Source: Solwaraspora sp. WMMD791 (GTDB lineage Bacteria > Actinomycetota > Actinomycetes > Mycobacteriales > Micromonosporaceae). From it: a stretch of DNA of 64,000 nucleotides. The notes beneath the pieces are model-generated. The model saw only the letters and a list, made by a program, of their open reading frames with translations. It made no database searches and had not been told where the DNA came from. The translations under genes and the position numbers were made by a program. The stretch lies in the NCBI RefSeq assembly GCF_029581195.1, contig NZ_CP120737.1:496001-560000 (forward strand), read 5' to 3'. Positions 22,929-31,146 of the stretch are shown piece by piece (the stretch's first letter is position 1; each line of letters opens with the position of its first letter).

Positions 22929-24233
22929 TCACTGGTACCGCCGGCGACGCCAGGCGGATTCCCGTGCCTCGTGGGTCATCCGTTCGCGCAGCGACGCCTC
23001 CCGCAGCTGCCGCCGGGAGCCGCGCAGCAGCACGAACTCGACGCCGACCAGCGCGACGCAGACCGCACCGAGCAGACCCAGCCCCAGCAGGGCGGGAACC
23101 CGGACCGCGACCGCGACCAGGGCGCCCAGGGCGGCGATCGCGGCGACGCGGGTGAGGGCCACCGTGCCCAGGATCCGCAACTGGAAGCCAAGGTGCGCGA
23201 GGAGGAACACCACGACCCCGCCGTACGCCAGCGGCATCGCCGGGCCAGCCAGCGGCGCGCCGAGGTCGACCTCGGTGGTGCCGAGGTGGTGCAGCACCTC
23301 CTCCAGCCCCAGCGCGGTCAGGATCAGCCCGGCGATCATCGGCAGGTGCAGGTAGACGTAGGCGTCGCGGGCCAGGGCGGTACGGTGCAGCCCGCGTCCG
23401 GCGGCGTGGAAGGCCTGCAGCGCGGCCGGTGCCACCAGGTCGAAGTACGCCCACCACAGGGCGGCGGTGATCGCCACCGCGATACCGGCACCGACCACCG
23501 CCGGCCAGGTGACCGGCCGGTCGATCAGGTCGCTGCCGACGCCGACCGAGACGATCAGTTCACCGAGCGCGATCATCAGGATCAGTTCGAAACGTTCCAC
23601 CCAGTGGTTCGCCGACAGCACCGCCCATCCGGAGCTCGCCAGGGTGTAGCCGGCGGCGTACTCGACGCCCAGCGCGGCCACCCAGCAGCCGACCTGCCAG
23701 CCGAACGTGACCCTTGCCGGCTGGCCCAGGTACGGTACGAGACCCGCACCGACCAGCAGGACCGTGGCGACCGCCGGCGGTACGGCCAGGGAGCTCAGCC
23801 GGGGGTGACCGGCCGGTTCGGCGGCCGACGCCACCCGGTAGAGCGCCACGTGCAGTCCCCGGATCACCAAGTAGCACCCGGCGATGAGTAGCGGTCCGGG
23901 CAGCCCGCCGGGCTGGTCGCTGAAGGCCTGGGGGATGGTCAGCGCGGCGGTGAAGACCGCCGCCATCGCCACGAACATCACCGGTGGCGCGACGCCCTCG
24001 CCGAGCCGGATCCGGTTCGCCAGCACCATGTGCGAGCACCAGGCCCACCACAGCAACGCCAGCAGGAGCAGCCCCGCGACGAGACCGTGCCCGGTGAGCT
24101 CACCGGCGGTCACCCGGGTGATGTTGTAGAACGCGAACACGAAGACCAGGTCGAAGAAGATCTCCAACCGGTCGACGCGGGTACCGGGCCGGATCAGGTG
24201 CAGGCCGCCCCGTACCGCCTGGATCTGTTTCAT
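22929..24233 (-). CDS. Low-temperature-requirement A (LtrA) family membrane protein
   Basis: A 434-residue integral membrane protein with about ten to twelve hydrophobic helices. The N-terminal stretch VDRLEIFFDLVFVFAFYNIT and the central HWVERFELILMIALGELIVSVG are the two hallmarks of the LtrA family. The C-terminal 30 residues are strongly basic. ATG start with GGAGG upstream. The family was named from a Listeria gene needed for growth in the cold, but its biochemical role is unclear. The gene is unlinked in strand and spacing to its neighbours, and nothing in the sequence indicates its regulation. Confidence 0.9.
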   Translation of the reverse strand: MKQIQAVRGGLHLIRPGTRVDRLEIFFDLVFVFAFYNITRVTAGELTGHGLVAGLLLLALLWWAWCSHMVLANRIRLGEGVAPPVMFVAMAAVFTAALTIPQAFSDQPGGLPGPLLIAGCYLVIRGLHVALYRVASAAEPAGHPRLSSLAVPPAVATVLLVGAGLVPYLGQPARVTFGWQVGCWVAALGVEYAAGYTLASSGWAVLSANHWVERFELILMIALGELIVSVGVGSDLIDRPVTWPAVVGAGIAVAITAALWWAYFDLVAPAALQAFHAAGRGLHRTALARDAYVYLHLPMIAGLILTALGLEEVLHHLGTTEVDLGAPLAGPAMPLAYGGVVVFLLAHLGFQLRILGTVALTRVAAIAALGALVAVAVRVPALLGLGLLGAVCVALVGVEFVLLRGSRRQLREASLRERMTHEARESAWRRRRYQ

Positions 24234-24327
24234 GCCGCCTCCGCCGGCATCCGCGCCGTCGCGACGGCGGCCCGCGCCGACGCGGTCCCGGTCGGTCTGG
24301 TCCGTGCGCGCCGAGCCTAGTCCGGTG

Positions 24328-24349
24328 CCCGACCCGGTGGTCGGGTTTT
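24328..24349 (+). terminator. Hairpin with T-tract between the redoxin and ltrA genes
   Basis: CCCGACC and GGTCGGG arms with a 4-base loop are followed by TTTT on the plus strand. It lies 10 bp past the 3' end of the minus-strand redoxin gene. The stem can serve that gene, although the T-run has intrinsic-terminator form only in the plus direction. Confidence 0.5.
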
Positions 24350-24359
24350 CGCCGCTGGT

Positions 24360-25193
24360 TCAGCCCAGTACGGCGGCGGCGCCGGCGGCGGCCAGGCCCA
24401 CCGAGGCCACCAGCAGCGCCGCTGCCGGCCCCCGGGCGTCGGGCGGTAGCGCGCCGAACAGCCGGGACAACCGGCCCAGGACGGCCAGCGGCGGGGCGGC
24501 GAGCCACACGTCCCGCTCGACCCGGCCACCGGCGAACCGGACGATGCCGGGCAGGTGTCCGACCGCGCGCAGCAGGGGGCCGACCATCCGGTTGCCGTAC
24601 GGCGTCGGTGGTGCGTCGCCGACGGCGACGGCGGTGAGGGCGGTACGCAGCCCCCGCTCGTCGTTGGCCCAGTGTGCCCGGTACCGGATCGCCGCGTCGG
24701 AGCCGATCAGGTAGGCCGAGTTCGGTTTGGGAGTGAGCGCCCGGTGCAGGCTGCCGTCGATGTCGTCAACCGCCACCTCGAACGGCAGTTCATGGTGGCG
24801 GCGCAGTTCCTCGGCGTGCGCCCACTTGGCCTCGAAGGTCTGCGGCTGGGGACACCGCTGCCCGGGATGGGCCTCCCTGGTGTTGACCAGGACGAAGCGC
24901 ACCTGGGCGCCGAACTCGGCGTGCAGCCGCCGCAGCGTCGGCGCGGCGCTCTCGGTGACCGGGCAGGTACGGGATCCGAAGATCAACAGGACCGGTCGGT
25001 TGCCGAGTGTGTCGCTGCGGAACCGGCCGCCGTCGAGCGTGGCCAGGTCGAAGTCGGGCAGCCGGTCACCGGGCCCGGGCGCGGCACGGCCGAAGGTCAG
25101 ATCGTCGAGCAGGAGCGGTAGCCGGAACCGGTCGAAGCGGTACGCGGTGCCGTGGGCCGTCGCCGTGCGGTGCCGTGGGTCGGTGGTCGACAC
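24360..25193 (-). CDS. Thioredoxin-fold protein, deiodinase/redoxin-like
   Basis: A 277-residue protein with a thioredoxin-like domain. PVLLIFGSRTCPVTESAAP places Cys77 where iodothyronine-deiodinase-like proteins have their catalytic (seleno)cysteine. The following FVLVNTREAHPG, FEAKWAHAEELRRHHELPFEVAVDDIDG and SAYLIGSDAAIRYR also fit that family. There is no second Cys in a CxxC arrangement. About 75 residues at the C-terminus form one or two hydrophobic segments (RGPAAALLVASVGLAAAGAAAVLG at the end), so it may be membrane-attached. GTG start at 25193 with AAGGAG upstream. A TetR operator lies 20 bp upstream, matching two sites in front of the tetR gene, so the pair forms one regulatory unit. 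Probably detoxifies peroxides or other electrophiles; not proven. Confidence 0.75.
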   Translation of the reverse strand: MSTTDPRHRTATAHGTAYRFDRFRLPLLLDDLTFGRAAPGPGDRLPDFDLATLDGGRFRSDTLGNRPVLLIFGSRTCPVTESAAPTLRRLHAEFGAQVRFVLVNTREAHPGQRCPQPQTFEAKWAHAEELRRHHELPFEVAVDDIDGSLHRALTPKPNSAYLIGSDAAIRYRAHWANDERGLRTALTAVAVGDAPPTPYGNRMVGPLLRAVGHLPGIVRFAGGRVERDVWLAAPPLAVLGRLSRLFGALPPDARGPAAALLVASVGLAAAGAAAVLG

Positions 25194-25212
25194 AGTGGTT
25201 CTCCTTGAGTAG

Positions 25213-25228
25213 TTGACTGATCGGTCAA
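25213..25228. promoter_or_regulatory. TetR operator upstream of the redoxin gene
   Basis: TTGACTGATCGGTCAA, a 16-bp palindrome with one mismatched pair. It matches the TTGACC-N4-GGTCAA sites in front of the tetR gene. It lies 20 bp before the redoxin start, so repressor binding would block transcription of that gene. Confidence 0.75.
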
Positions 25229-25320
25229 ATCTGTGGGCATGGTGCTGCGCCGGCCGGGCCGGGAAGCGGACACCCCGGTGGCCGTCTCGGCGCGGTCCGA
25301 GGGTCGGGCGGCTCGGGAGT

Positions 25321-25396
25321 CGGGTGGTGCGAGAGCCGGGTGGTGCGAGAGCCGGTGGTGCGAGAGCCGGGTGGTGCGAGAGCCGGGTGGTGCGGC
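25321..25396. repeat. Tandem repeat, 16-bp unit, about 4.8 copies
   Basis: The unit CGGGTGGTGCGAGAGC is repeated head to tail: three exact copies, one copy missing a single G (third), and a partial last copy. It ends at the stop codon of the tetR gene (25397-25399). It is noncoding in the minus-strand annotation and probably expands by slippage. No inverted symmetry is evident, so I do not call it a terminator. Confidence 0.85.
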
Positions 25397-25987
25397 TCAG
25401 GCTGGCGGGTCGAGCAGCATCCGCACCCCCGACCGCATCTGGTCCACCAGTCCTGGCCGGTCGTACGCCTTGGCCAGCAGGGCCACCCCCTGCAGGTAGG
25501 CCAGCACCCGCAGGGCGGCCTCGCCCGGATCCGTCGCCCGGGACAGGTCGCCGTGTCGGCGTGCCTCGTCGATGGCGGCGGTGAAGTACCGGGTCCAGGC
25601 GTCGAGGATGCCGGTCAGTCGCTGCCCCGCCTCGCCGTGGCCGGCGAGTTCGGCGGCGAGGTTGCCCAACGGGCAACCCGGCGTGGCGCCCATCTGCTCG
25701 CGGGTCGTCGCGAGCAGGCTGCCGAAGGCGTGCACGAACCGGTCGATGCGCGCCAACGGGGCGACGTCGTCGCGGAAGGCCTCCGCCAGCATCGCGTCCA
25801 TCAGCACCCAGTTGGCGTCCACGACCGCCAGGCCGAGCGCCTCCTTGGACGGGAAGAAGTGGTAGAGACTGCCCCGGTGCACGCCCGCCGTACTGCAGAC
25901 GTCCTCGATGCTGACCGCCGCATACGACGACCGGTGCACCAGTTCGCGGGCGACCGTGACGAGCCGCTGTCGGGTGTCCGATGCCAT
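25397..25987 (-). CDS. TetR/AcrR-family transcriptional repressor
   Basis: A 196-residue regulator. The N-terminal helix-turn-helix runs from RQRLVTVARELVHRSSYAAVS to CSTAGVHRGSLYHFFPSKEAL (residues about 6-50). The remainder is the ligand-binding dimer domain, with the GCPLGNLAAEL segment common in one TetR subgroup. ATG start with a purine-rich GAGGAGAGGAGAGGA leader. Two perfect-arm operators of the type TTGACC-N4-GGTCAA flank its promoter, and a third precedes the redoxin gene downstream on the same strand. It therefore most likely represses itself and the redoxin gene and is released by an unidentified, possibly electrophilic, ligand. Confidence 0.92.
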   Translation of the reverse strand: MASDTRQRLVTVARELVHRSSYAAVSIEDVCSTAGVHRGSLYHFFPSKEALGLAVVDANWVLMDAMLAEAFRDDVAPLARIDRFVHAFGSLLATTREQMGATPGCPLGNLAAELAGHGEAGQRLTGILDAWTRYFTAAIDEARRHGDLSRATDPGEAALRVLAYLQGVALLAKAYDRPGLVDQMRSGVRMLLDPPA

Positions 25988-26008
25988 CGCCGGTCCTCTC
26001 CTCTCCTC

Positions 26009-26024
26009 TTGACCTTCCGGTCAA
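26009..26024. promoter_or_regulatory. TetR autoregulatory operator 1
   Basis: TTGACCTTCCGGTCAA has perfect 6-bp arms with a 4-bp centre. It covers the predicted transcription start of tetR, 22 bp before the ATG, and lies 31 bp (three turns) from operator 2, so both would be bound on the same face of the DNA. Confidence 0.85.
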
Positions 26025-26025
26025 G

Positions 26026-26055
26026 ACACTAGAGCAGAGTTGACCGAATGGTCAA
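26026..26055 (-). promoter_or_regulatory. tetR promoter
   Basis: On the minus strand TTGACC (26055-26050) and TAGTGT (26031-26026) are separated by 18 bases. The -35 is part of operator 2 and the start site falls in operator 1. This gives a coherent picture of repression at both promoter elements. Confidence 0.65.
26040..26055. promoter_or_regulatory. TetR autoregulatory operator 2
   Basis: TTGACCGAATGGTCAA has perfect 6-bp arms with a 4-bp centre and overlaps the -35 element of the tetR promoter. It could also affect the divergent SCP2 gene, whose start is 90 bp away. Confidence 0.85.
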
Positions 26056-26144
26056 CAGCGGGATCGCCGCCTCCGGGTGATGCGTCCTCACACCGGCCGG
26101 TGCGACCGTCGACCAGTTGTGAGCTTCCGCCACCGGGAGGTCAG

Positions 26145-26570
26145 ATGAGCGAGGACCCCACCGCCGACTTCTTCTCAGGTCCGGCGCAGCAGCGGACCCA
26201 CCTGCTGCCGGTAGGCCTGACCGGGACGCTCCGATTCGACCTGCGGCGCGGCGACCGGACCGACCACTGGTACGTCACCTTCGTCGACAGTCAACTGCAG
26301 GTGGAGCGGATCGACCGGGAGCGCGACGCCGAGTGCGTCGTGTGTGCCGAAGGGGAGGCATTCGACCGGCTGGTCGCCGGCGCGAACCCGGCCGCCGCCG
26401 TACTGCGCAACGAGGTGTCGTTCCGCGGCCGGCTGCAGATCTTCGTCCTGTTCCAGCGGTTGTTGCCCGGCCCGCCCGGCGACACCGGGCCGGACCGGGC
26501 GACGACCGGCGGCGCCGTGACCGGGCGTGGTGTCGCCGCCCAGACGGCAGTCGGGAGGGCCGGACGGTGA
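26145..26570 (+). CDS. SCP2-like sterol-binding domain protein
   Basis: A 141-residue small protein. Its core TGTLRFDLRRGDRTDHWYVTFVD through GEAFDRLVAGANPAAAVLRNEVSFRGRLQIF fits an SCP2-type lipid-binding fold as found in many actinobacterial single-domain proteins. The C-terminal 30 residues are low-complexity Gly/Thr/Arg. ATG at 26145 with GGGAGG four bases upstream. The stop overlaps the GTG start of the glycoside hydrolase gene (GTGA), so the two are translationally coupled. A lipid or hydrophobic ligand is implied by the fold, but none can be named; why it is coupled to a glucosidase-like protein is not clear. Confidence 0.75.
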   Translation: MSEDPTADFFSGPAQQRTHLLPVGLTGTLRFDLRRGDRTDHWYVTFVDSQLQVERIDRERDAECVVCAEGEAFDRLVAGANPAAAVLRNEVSFRGRLQIFVLFQRLLPGPPGDTGPDRATTGGAVTGRGVAAQTAVGRAGR

Positions 26571-28645
26571 GACCGCCAAGGATCAGTGTGATGGACGGGG
26601 TCTGCTTCGTCGTCAGTGACCGCTCCGGCGACATGGACGCCTCCCCGTCGGACCTGGTGGGCCTGTTCTCCTTCGACACCCGGTTCCTGTCCCGCTGGGT
26701 GCTCACCATCGACGGGCAACGGCTGAGTCCGCTGTCCGTCGACGATCTACGCCACTTCGAAACCCGCTACTTCCTTGTGCCCGGAGAGCCGACGCACTAC
26801 GTCAGCTCGACCATGACGGTCATCCGGCACCGCACCGTCGGACTCAGCTTCGGAGAGCAGGTCACCCTGCTCAACCATCGGCGCGAGCCGGTCGACGTCA
26901 CCGTCCGGATCGATGTGGCGAGTGACTTCGCCGACCTGTACGAAATCGGCACACCTGATCTGATCAAGAAGGGGGAGCTGAGCCGGAGCGCCGGAGACGA
27001 TTTCCTGTTCCTGCTCTACCAGCGGGAGCGGTTCCGTCGCGGCACCGTGGTCAAGACCAGCGAACCAGCCGACATCGACCTCGACGGGCTCTGCTACCGG
27101 GTCCGCATACCGCCACACGGTTCGTGGACCACCGAACTGCGGGTGGAAACCGCGGTCGAGACGCCCAGCGGTACCGACCTGCGCGGGGAGGTCCGTCACC
27201 AGATCCGCGCGGCCAAGGAGAGCAACGAGCAGGACCTCAACGATTTCCTGGCCGAGCGGCCGGTGCTCAACTGCGAACACGCGCCGCTGGGGCAGACGTA
27301 CCGCCGAAGCCTGCTCGACCTGGCGGCGCTGCGCCACCCGGACCTCACCACCGGCCGCAGGATGCCCTCCGCCGGGCTGCCCTGGTTCATGACTCTCGTC
27401 GGCCGGCAGGCGCTGATCACCTGCCTGCAGACGCTGCCGTTCGTACCGGAACTCGCCGCCACCACCCTGGAGGTGCTGGCCCTGCTGCAGGGTGCAAAGG
27501 TCGACGACTACCGCGACGAGCAACCTGGCAAGATCCTTCATCAGATCCGGTACGGGGAGACCGCGGCCTTCGAGGAAACCCCGCACTCGCAGTACTACGG
27601 CTCAGTCGACGCGACCCCGCTGTTCGTGGTCCTGCTCGACGAGTACGAGCGCTGGACCGGCGACGCCGCACTGGTGCACCAACTGGAACGGGAGGCCCGG
27701 GCCGCCCTGAAGTGGCTCGACCAGTCCGCCGACCTGCTCGGCGACGGTTACGTCCGCTATCCGCCACCGACCAGCCCGTTCGAGGCTGTCAACCAGGTCT
27801 GGAAGGACAGCCGGCCCGGCATCTGCTACGCCGACGGCCGGCTGCCGGGCAGTCCGCTCGCGGTCTGTGAGGTGCAGGGGTACGCCTACGACGCGCGGCG
27901 GCGCGGTGCCCGGCTGGCCCGCGAGTTCTGGGGTGACCCGGCGTACGCGCAGTTGCTGGACCAGCAGGCCGACCAGCTGCGGGAACGTTTCAACCGAGAC
28001 TTCTGGATCGCCGGGCGCGAATGTTACGCGCTGGCTCTCGACGCCGACGGCGCGCAGGTCGACGCGCTCGCCTCGAACCAGGGGCACCTGATGTGGAGCG
28101 GAATACTCGATCCGGACCGGGCCGGCGCGGTAGTGGACCGGCTGATGGGCGAGGAGATGTTCTCCGGTTGGGGAATTCGGACCCTGGGCACCCGCGAGGC
28201 CCTGTTCAATCCGGTCGGCGTACACGTCGGCGCGGTCTGGCCGTACGACAATTCGATCATCGCCGCTGGCATGCAACGGTACGGCTTCCGTGCGGAAGCC
28301 GGACGGATCGCAATGGCCATCGTGGACACCGCCGGATACTTCGGGGGGCGGCTGCCGGAGGCGTTCGCCGGATACGATCGGGCCTCGACCGCGCACCCGG
28401 TCTGGTACCCGACCGGCAACAGCCCACAGGGCTGGTCCGCCGGGGCACCGCTGCTGCTGCTGCGGTCCCTGCTGGGCCTGGAACCGTACGGCGACGATCT
28501 GGTGGTGGACCCGGCCATCCCTCCTGGACTCGGGCAGATCGAGCTGCTCGACATCCCCGGCCGTTGGGGCACCACCGACGCGTTCGGCCGGTCCCGCCCA
28601 CCGGCAGGCCGGGCTGCGGCCAGGTCGCGTGGGTCACACAGCTGA
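26567..28645 (+). CDS. Amylo-alpha-1,6-glucosidase-like protein (glycogen-debranching N-terminal domain plus six-hairpin glycosidase)
   Basis: A 692-residue protein. Residues about 1-210 form the GDE_N_bis type N-terminal domain (SGDMDASPSDLVGLFSFDTRFLSRW is the usual beginning). The rest is an (alpha/alpha)6 six-hairpin glycosidase domain, with PWFMTLVGRQALITCLQ, NQVWKDSRPGICYADG, AVCEVQGYAYDARRRGA and GWGIRTLGTREALFNPVGYH-like elements. Asp and Glu residues in these segments are candidate catalytic acids. GTG start with GGGAGGG upstream, coupled to the SCP2 gene. Proteins of this type are annotated as glycogen debranching enzymes, but true substrates are often unknown. No glycogen genes (glgX, glgB) are near. 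Confidence 0.85.
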   Translation: MRPPRISVMDGVCFVVSDRSGDMDASPSDLVGLFSFDTRFLSRWVLTIDGQRLSPLSVDDLRHFETRYFLVPGEPTHYVSSTMTVIRHRTVGLSFGEQVTLLNHRREPVDVTVRIDVASDFADLYEIGTPDLIKKGELSRSAGDDFLFLLYQRERFRRGTVVKTSEPADIDLDGLCYRVRIPPHGSWTTELRVETAVETPSGTDLRGEVRHQIRAAKESNEQDLNDFLAERPVLNCEHAPLGQTYRRSLLDLAALRHPDLTTGRRMPSAGLPWFMTLVGRQALITCLQTLPFVPELAATTLEVLALLQGAKVDDYRDEQPGKILHQIRYGETAAFEETPHSQYYGSVDATPLFVVLLDEYERWTGDAALVHQLEREARAALKWLDQSADLLGDGYVRYPPPTSPFEAVNQVWKDSRPGICYADGRLPGSPLAVCEVQGYAYDARRRGARLAREFWGDPAYAQLLDQQADQLRERFNRDFWIAGRECYALALDADGAQVDALASNQGHLMWSGILDPDRAGAVVDRLMGEEMFSGWGIRTLGTREALFNPVGVHVGAVWPYDNSIIAAGMQRYGFRAEAGRIAMAIVDTAGYFGGRLPEAFAGYDRASTAHPVWYPTGNSPQGWSAGAPLLLLRSLLGLEPYGDDLVVDPAIPPGLGQIELLDIPGRWGTTDAFGRSRPPAGRAAARSRGSHS

Positions 28646-28696
28646 TGCACAGACATCGGAAAGCACCGGCACAGCCGGCAGTTGGATGATCGGACC

Positions 28697-29434
28697 ATGA
28701 CGATGGCGAGAGCACAGGGCCGTACCGCCTTGCGGCGGGCCGACGGCGGCCCGGTCCGGGTGCTGGTGGTCGACGACGAGCCGACCCTGGCCGAGCTGCT
28801 GTCGATGGCACTGCGGTACGAGGGCTGGGAGGTGCGTACCGCCGGTGACGGCACCGGTGCGGTCCGGACCGCCCGCGAGTTCCGCCCCGACGCCGTCGTG
28901 CTCGACGTCATGCTGCCCGACATCGACGGACTGGAAGTGCTGCGACGACTGCGCGCCGACGCCCCCGAGGTGCCCGTGCTGTTCCTCACCGCCAAGGACG
29001 CCGTCGAGGACCGGATCACCGGCCTGACCGCCGGCGGCGACGACTACGTCACCAAACCGTTCAGCCTGGAAGAGGTCGTCGCGCGGCTGCGCGGGCTGAT
29101 GCGCCGTACCGCCGGGGTGGGATCGCGCCCGGACGCCCTCCTCGCCGTCGGTGACCTCACCCTCGACGAGGACAGCCACGAGGTACGCCGGGCCGGCGAG
29201 TCGATCACGCTGACCGCTACCGAGTTCGAGCTGCTGCGGTACCTGATGCGTAACCCACGGCGGGTGCTGAGCAAGGCGCAGATTCTCGACCGGGTGTGGA
29301 ACTACGACTTCGGTGGCCAGGCCAACGTCGTCGAGCTGTACATCTCGTACCTGCGGAAGAAGATCGACGCCGGCCGTGCGCCGATGATCCACACCATGCG
29401 CGGCGCGGGGTATGTCCTCAAGCCCGCCGACTGA
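28697..29434 (+). CDS. OmpR/PhoB-family response regulator
   Basis: A 245-residue DNA-binding regulator. The receiver domain (about 20-135) has the acidic pair Asp26-Asp27, phospho-acceptor Asp70 in VVLDVMLPDIDG, Thr in FLTAKDA and the conserved Lys in YVTKPFS. The winged-helix domain (about 150-242) has LTATEFELLRYLMRNPRRVLSK and VVELYISYLRKKID. The ATG at 28697 is preferred; a TTG 15 bases upstream is possible. Ribosome-binding site is weak. The gene overlaps the kinase gene by 23 bp, so phosphotransfer between the two products is expected. Target genes are unknown; the exported DJ-1-like gene 130 bp after the kinase is a candidate. Confidence 0.93.
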   Translation: MTMARAQGRTALRRADGGPVRVLVVDDEPTLAELLSMALRYEGWEVRTAGDGTGAVRTAREFRPDAVVLDVMLPDIDGLEVLRRLRADAPEVPVLFLTAKDAVEDRITGLTAGGDDYVTKPFSLEEVVARLRGLMRRTAGVGSRPDALLAVGDLTLDEDSHEVRRAGESITLTATEFELLRYLMRNPRRVLSKAQILDRVWNYDFGGQANVVELYISYLRKKIDAGRAPMIHTMRGAGYVLKPAD

Positions 29435-31019
29435 CCGCCCGACGGCCGGTGGCCCGCCGACCGACCGCGCCGCAGCTGATCCGCCGCCGACCGGCCGGCG
29501 GGGGTGGTGGTCCGCGCGCCGCTGGTCGCTGCGGACCCGGCTGGTCGTCACCATGCTGACGCTGCTCGCGGTCGCCTGCCTGATCGTCGGGGTGACCACG
29601 GCGGTGACCCTGCGTCGCAGTGTGTACGGCAGCATCGACGAACAGTTGAGCGCGGCCGCCAGTCGGGCGCCGCGCGGGCTCGCTCCGCCCAGTGGGACGA
29701 ACTACCCGTCGCCCCAGCAGCCCGACAGCGCCACCGGGTGCGACCCGGACCGCGCCCCCGACTTCCCCGCCGGCCAGGTCATCGGCACCCTGGTCGCACG
29801 CGTCTGCGACGGGCGGACCGCCGCCGAGATCCTGGTCGAGCAGGGCCAGGACCGACCGGACCTGAGCGGATACGCGCAGGCACTGCGTGACGTGCCGGTC
29901 GACGGATCACCGCGCACGATCTCGTTGGGGCCGTGGGGCGACTACCGGGTGCGCGCGCAACGACTGCCCGACGGTGCCGTCCTGGTGACCGGACTGCCGC
30001 TGGCCGACGCGCAGGCCACCATCTACCTCGTCGTCGGCACCGTCGCCGGGGTCACCGCGCTGGTCCTGGTGTTCGTCGGCGTCACCGGGATGATCATCGT
30101 CCGGCGGTCGTTGCGACCGCTGTCGCGGATGGCGGCCACCGCCGGCCGCGTGTCACGGCTGCGGCTGGACCGGGGCGAGGTGACGCTGCCGGACCGGGTC
30201 GACCCGGCCGACACCGATCCCCACACCGAGGTCGGGCAGGTCGGTGCGGCGCTCAACCGGATGCTGGAGCACGTCGGCCAGGCGCTCGCCGTCCGGCACG
30301 CCAGTGAGACCCGGGTACGTCAGTTCGTCGCCGACGCCAGCCACGAACTGCGTACCCCACTGGCGGCGATCCGGGGATACGCCGAGTTGAGCCGTCGCGG
30401 TGCCGAGGCACCGCCACCGGAGACCGCCCACGTGCTGCGCCGGATCGAGTCCGAGGCCAGCCGGATGACCCTGCTGGTGGAGGACCTGCTGCTGCTGGCC
30501 CGGCTGGACACCGGCCGGCCACTGGCCGCCGAGCCGGTCGACCTGACCAGGCTGGTCGTCGACGCGGTCAGCGACGCGCACGTCACCAGCCCGGCCCACG
30601 ACTGGCAGCTCGACCTGCCACCCGAGCCGGTCACCGTGACCGGCGACCCGGCCCGGTTGCAGCAGGTGCTGGTCAACCTGCTGGCCAACGCCCGTACCCA
30701 CACCCCGGACGGCACCACGGTCACCGTGTCGGTCACCGGGCGGGACCAGGCGGGCGACCCCACCGGCCCGGCCATGGTGTTGCTGCGGGTGGTCGACACC
30801 GGACCGGGAATTCCGGACGCACTGGCGCCGCACGTGTTCGAGCGGTTCGCGCGAGGGGACACGTCCCGGTCCCGGGCCGCCGGCAGCACCGGGCTCGGGC
30901 TGGCCATCGTGCACGCCGTGGTGACCGCGCACGGCGGCACCGTGGCGCTGACCAGCGCGCCGGGGCACACCGAGTTCACCGTCCGGCTGCCCCCGGCCAC
31001 GACCGGGCCGATCTCCTAG
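29412..31019 (+). CDS. Sensor histidine kinase (HAMP-HisKA-HATPase), partner of the response regulator
   Basis: A 535-residue membrane kinase. A Pro-rich cytoplasmic start is followed by TM1 (about 43-66), an extracytoplasmic sensor region (about 67-200, with Cys110 and Cys132 that could form a disulfide) and TM2 (about 203-230). Then come HAMP (about 231-290), the H-box DASHELRTPLAAI with phospho-acceptor His311, the N-box LVNLLANARTHT, the G1 box DTGPGIP and the G2 box STGLGLAIVHAVV. All catalytic boxes look intact. It starts within the last codons of the regulator gene. The signal is unknown. Confidence 0.94.
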   Translation: MSSSPPTDRPTAGGPPTDRAAADPPPTGRRGWWSARRWSLRTRLVVTMLTLLAVACLIVGVTTAVTLRRSVYGSIDEQLSAAASRAPRGLAPPSGTNYPSPQQPDSATGCDPDRAPDFPAGQVIGTLVARVCDGRTAAEILVEQGQDRPDLSGYAQALRDVPVDGSPRTISLGPWGDYRVRAQRLPDGAVLVTGLPLADAQATIYLVVGTVAGVTALVLVFVGVTGMIIVRRSLRPLSRMAATAGRVSRLRLDRGEVTLPDRVDPADTDPHTEVGQVGAALNRMLEHVGQALAVRHASETRVRQFVADASHELRTPLAAIRGYAELSRRGAEAPPPETAHVLRRIESEASRMTLLVEDLLLLARLDTGRPLAAEPVDLTRLVVDAVSDAHVTSPAHDWQLDLPPEPVTVTGDPARLQQVLVNLLANARTHTPDGTTVTVSVTGRDQAGDPTGPAMVLLRVVDTGPGIPDALAPHVFERFARGDTSRSRAAGSTGLGLAIVHAVVTAHGGTVALTSAPGHTEFTVRLPPATTGPIS

Positions 31020-31146
31020 ACATCGTCGGGAACCAATGTAGTCGCTTCGCCGACCAACTGGGTGGTGCGGCGGTCGTCGTGCCCCCGGCAGCGATGCGGC
31101 AACCGCCGACGACGAGCCGGTGAGAGCCAGTGGAGAGTGGTCGCAG

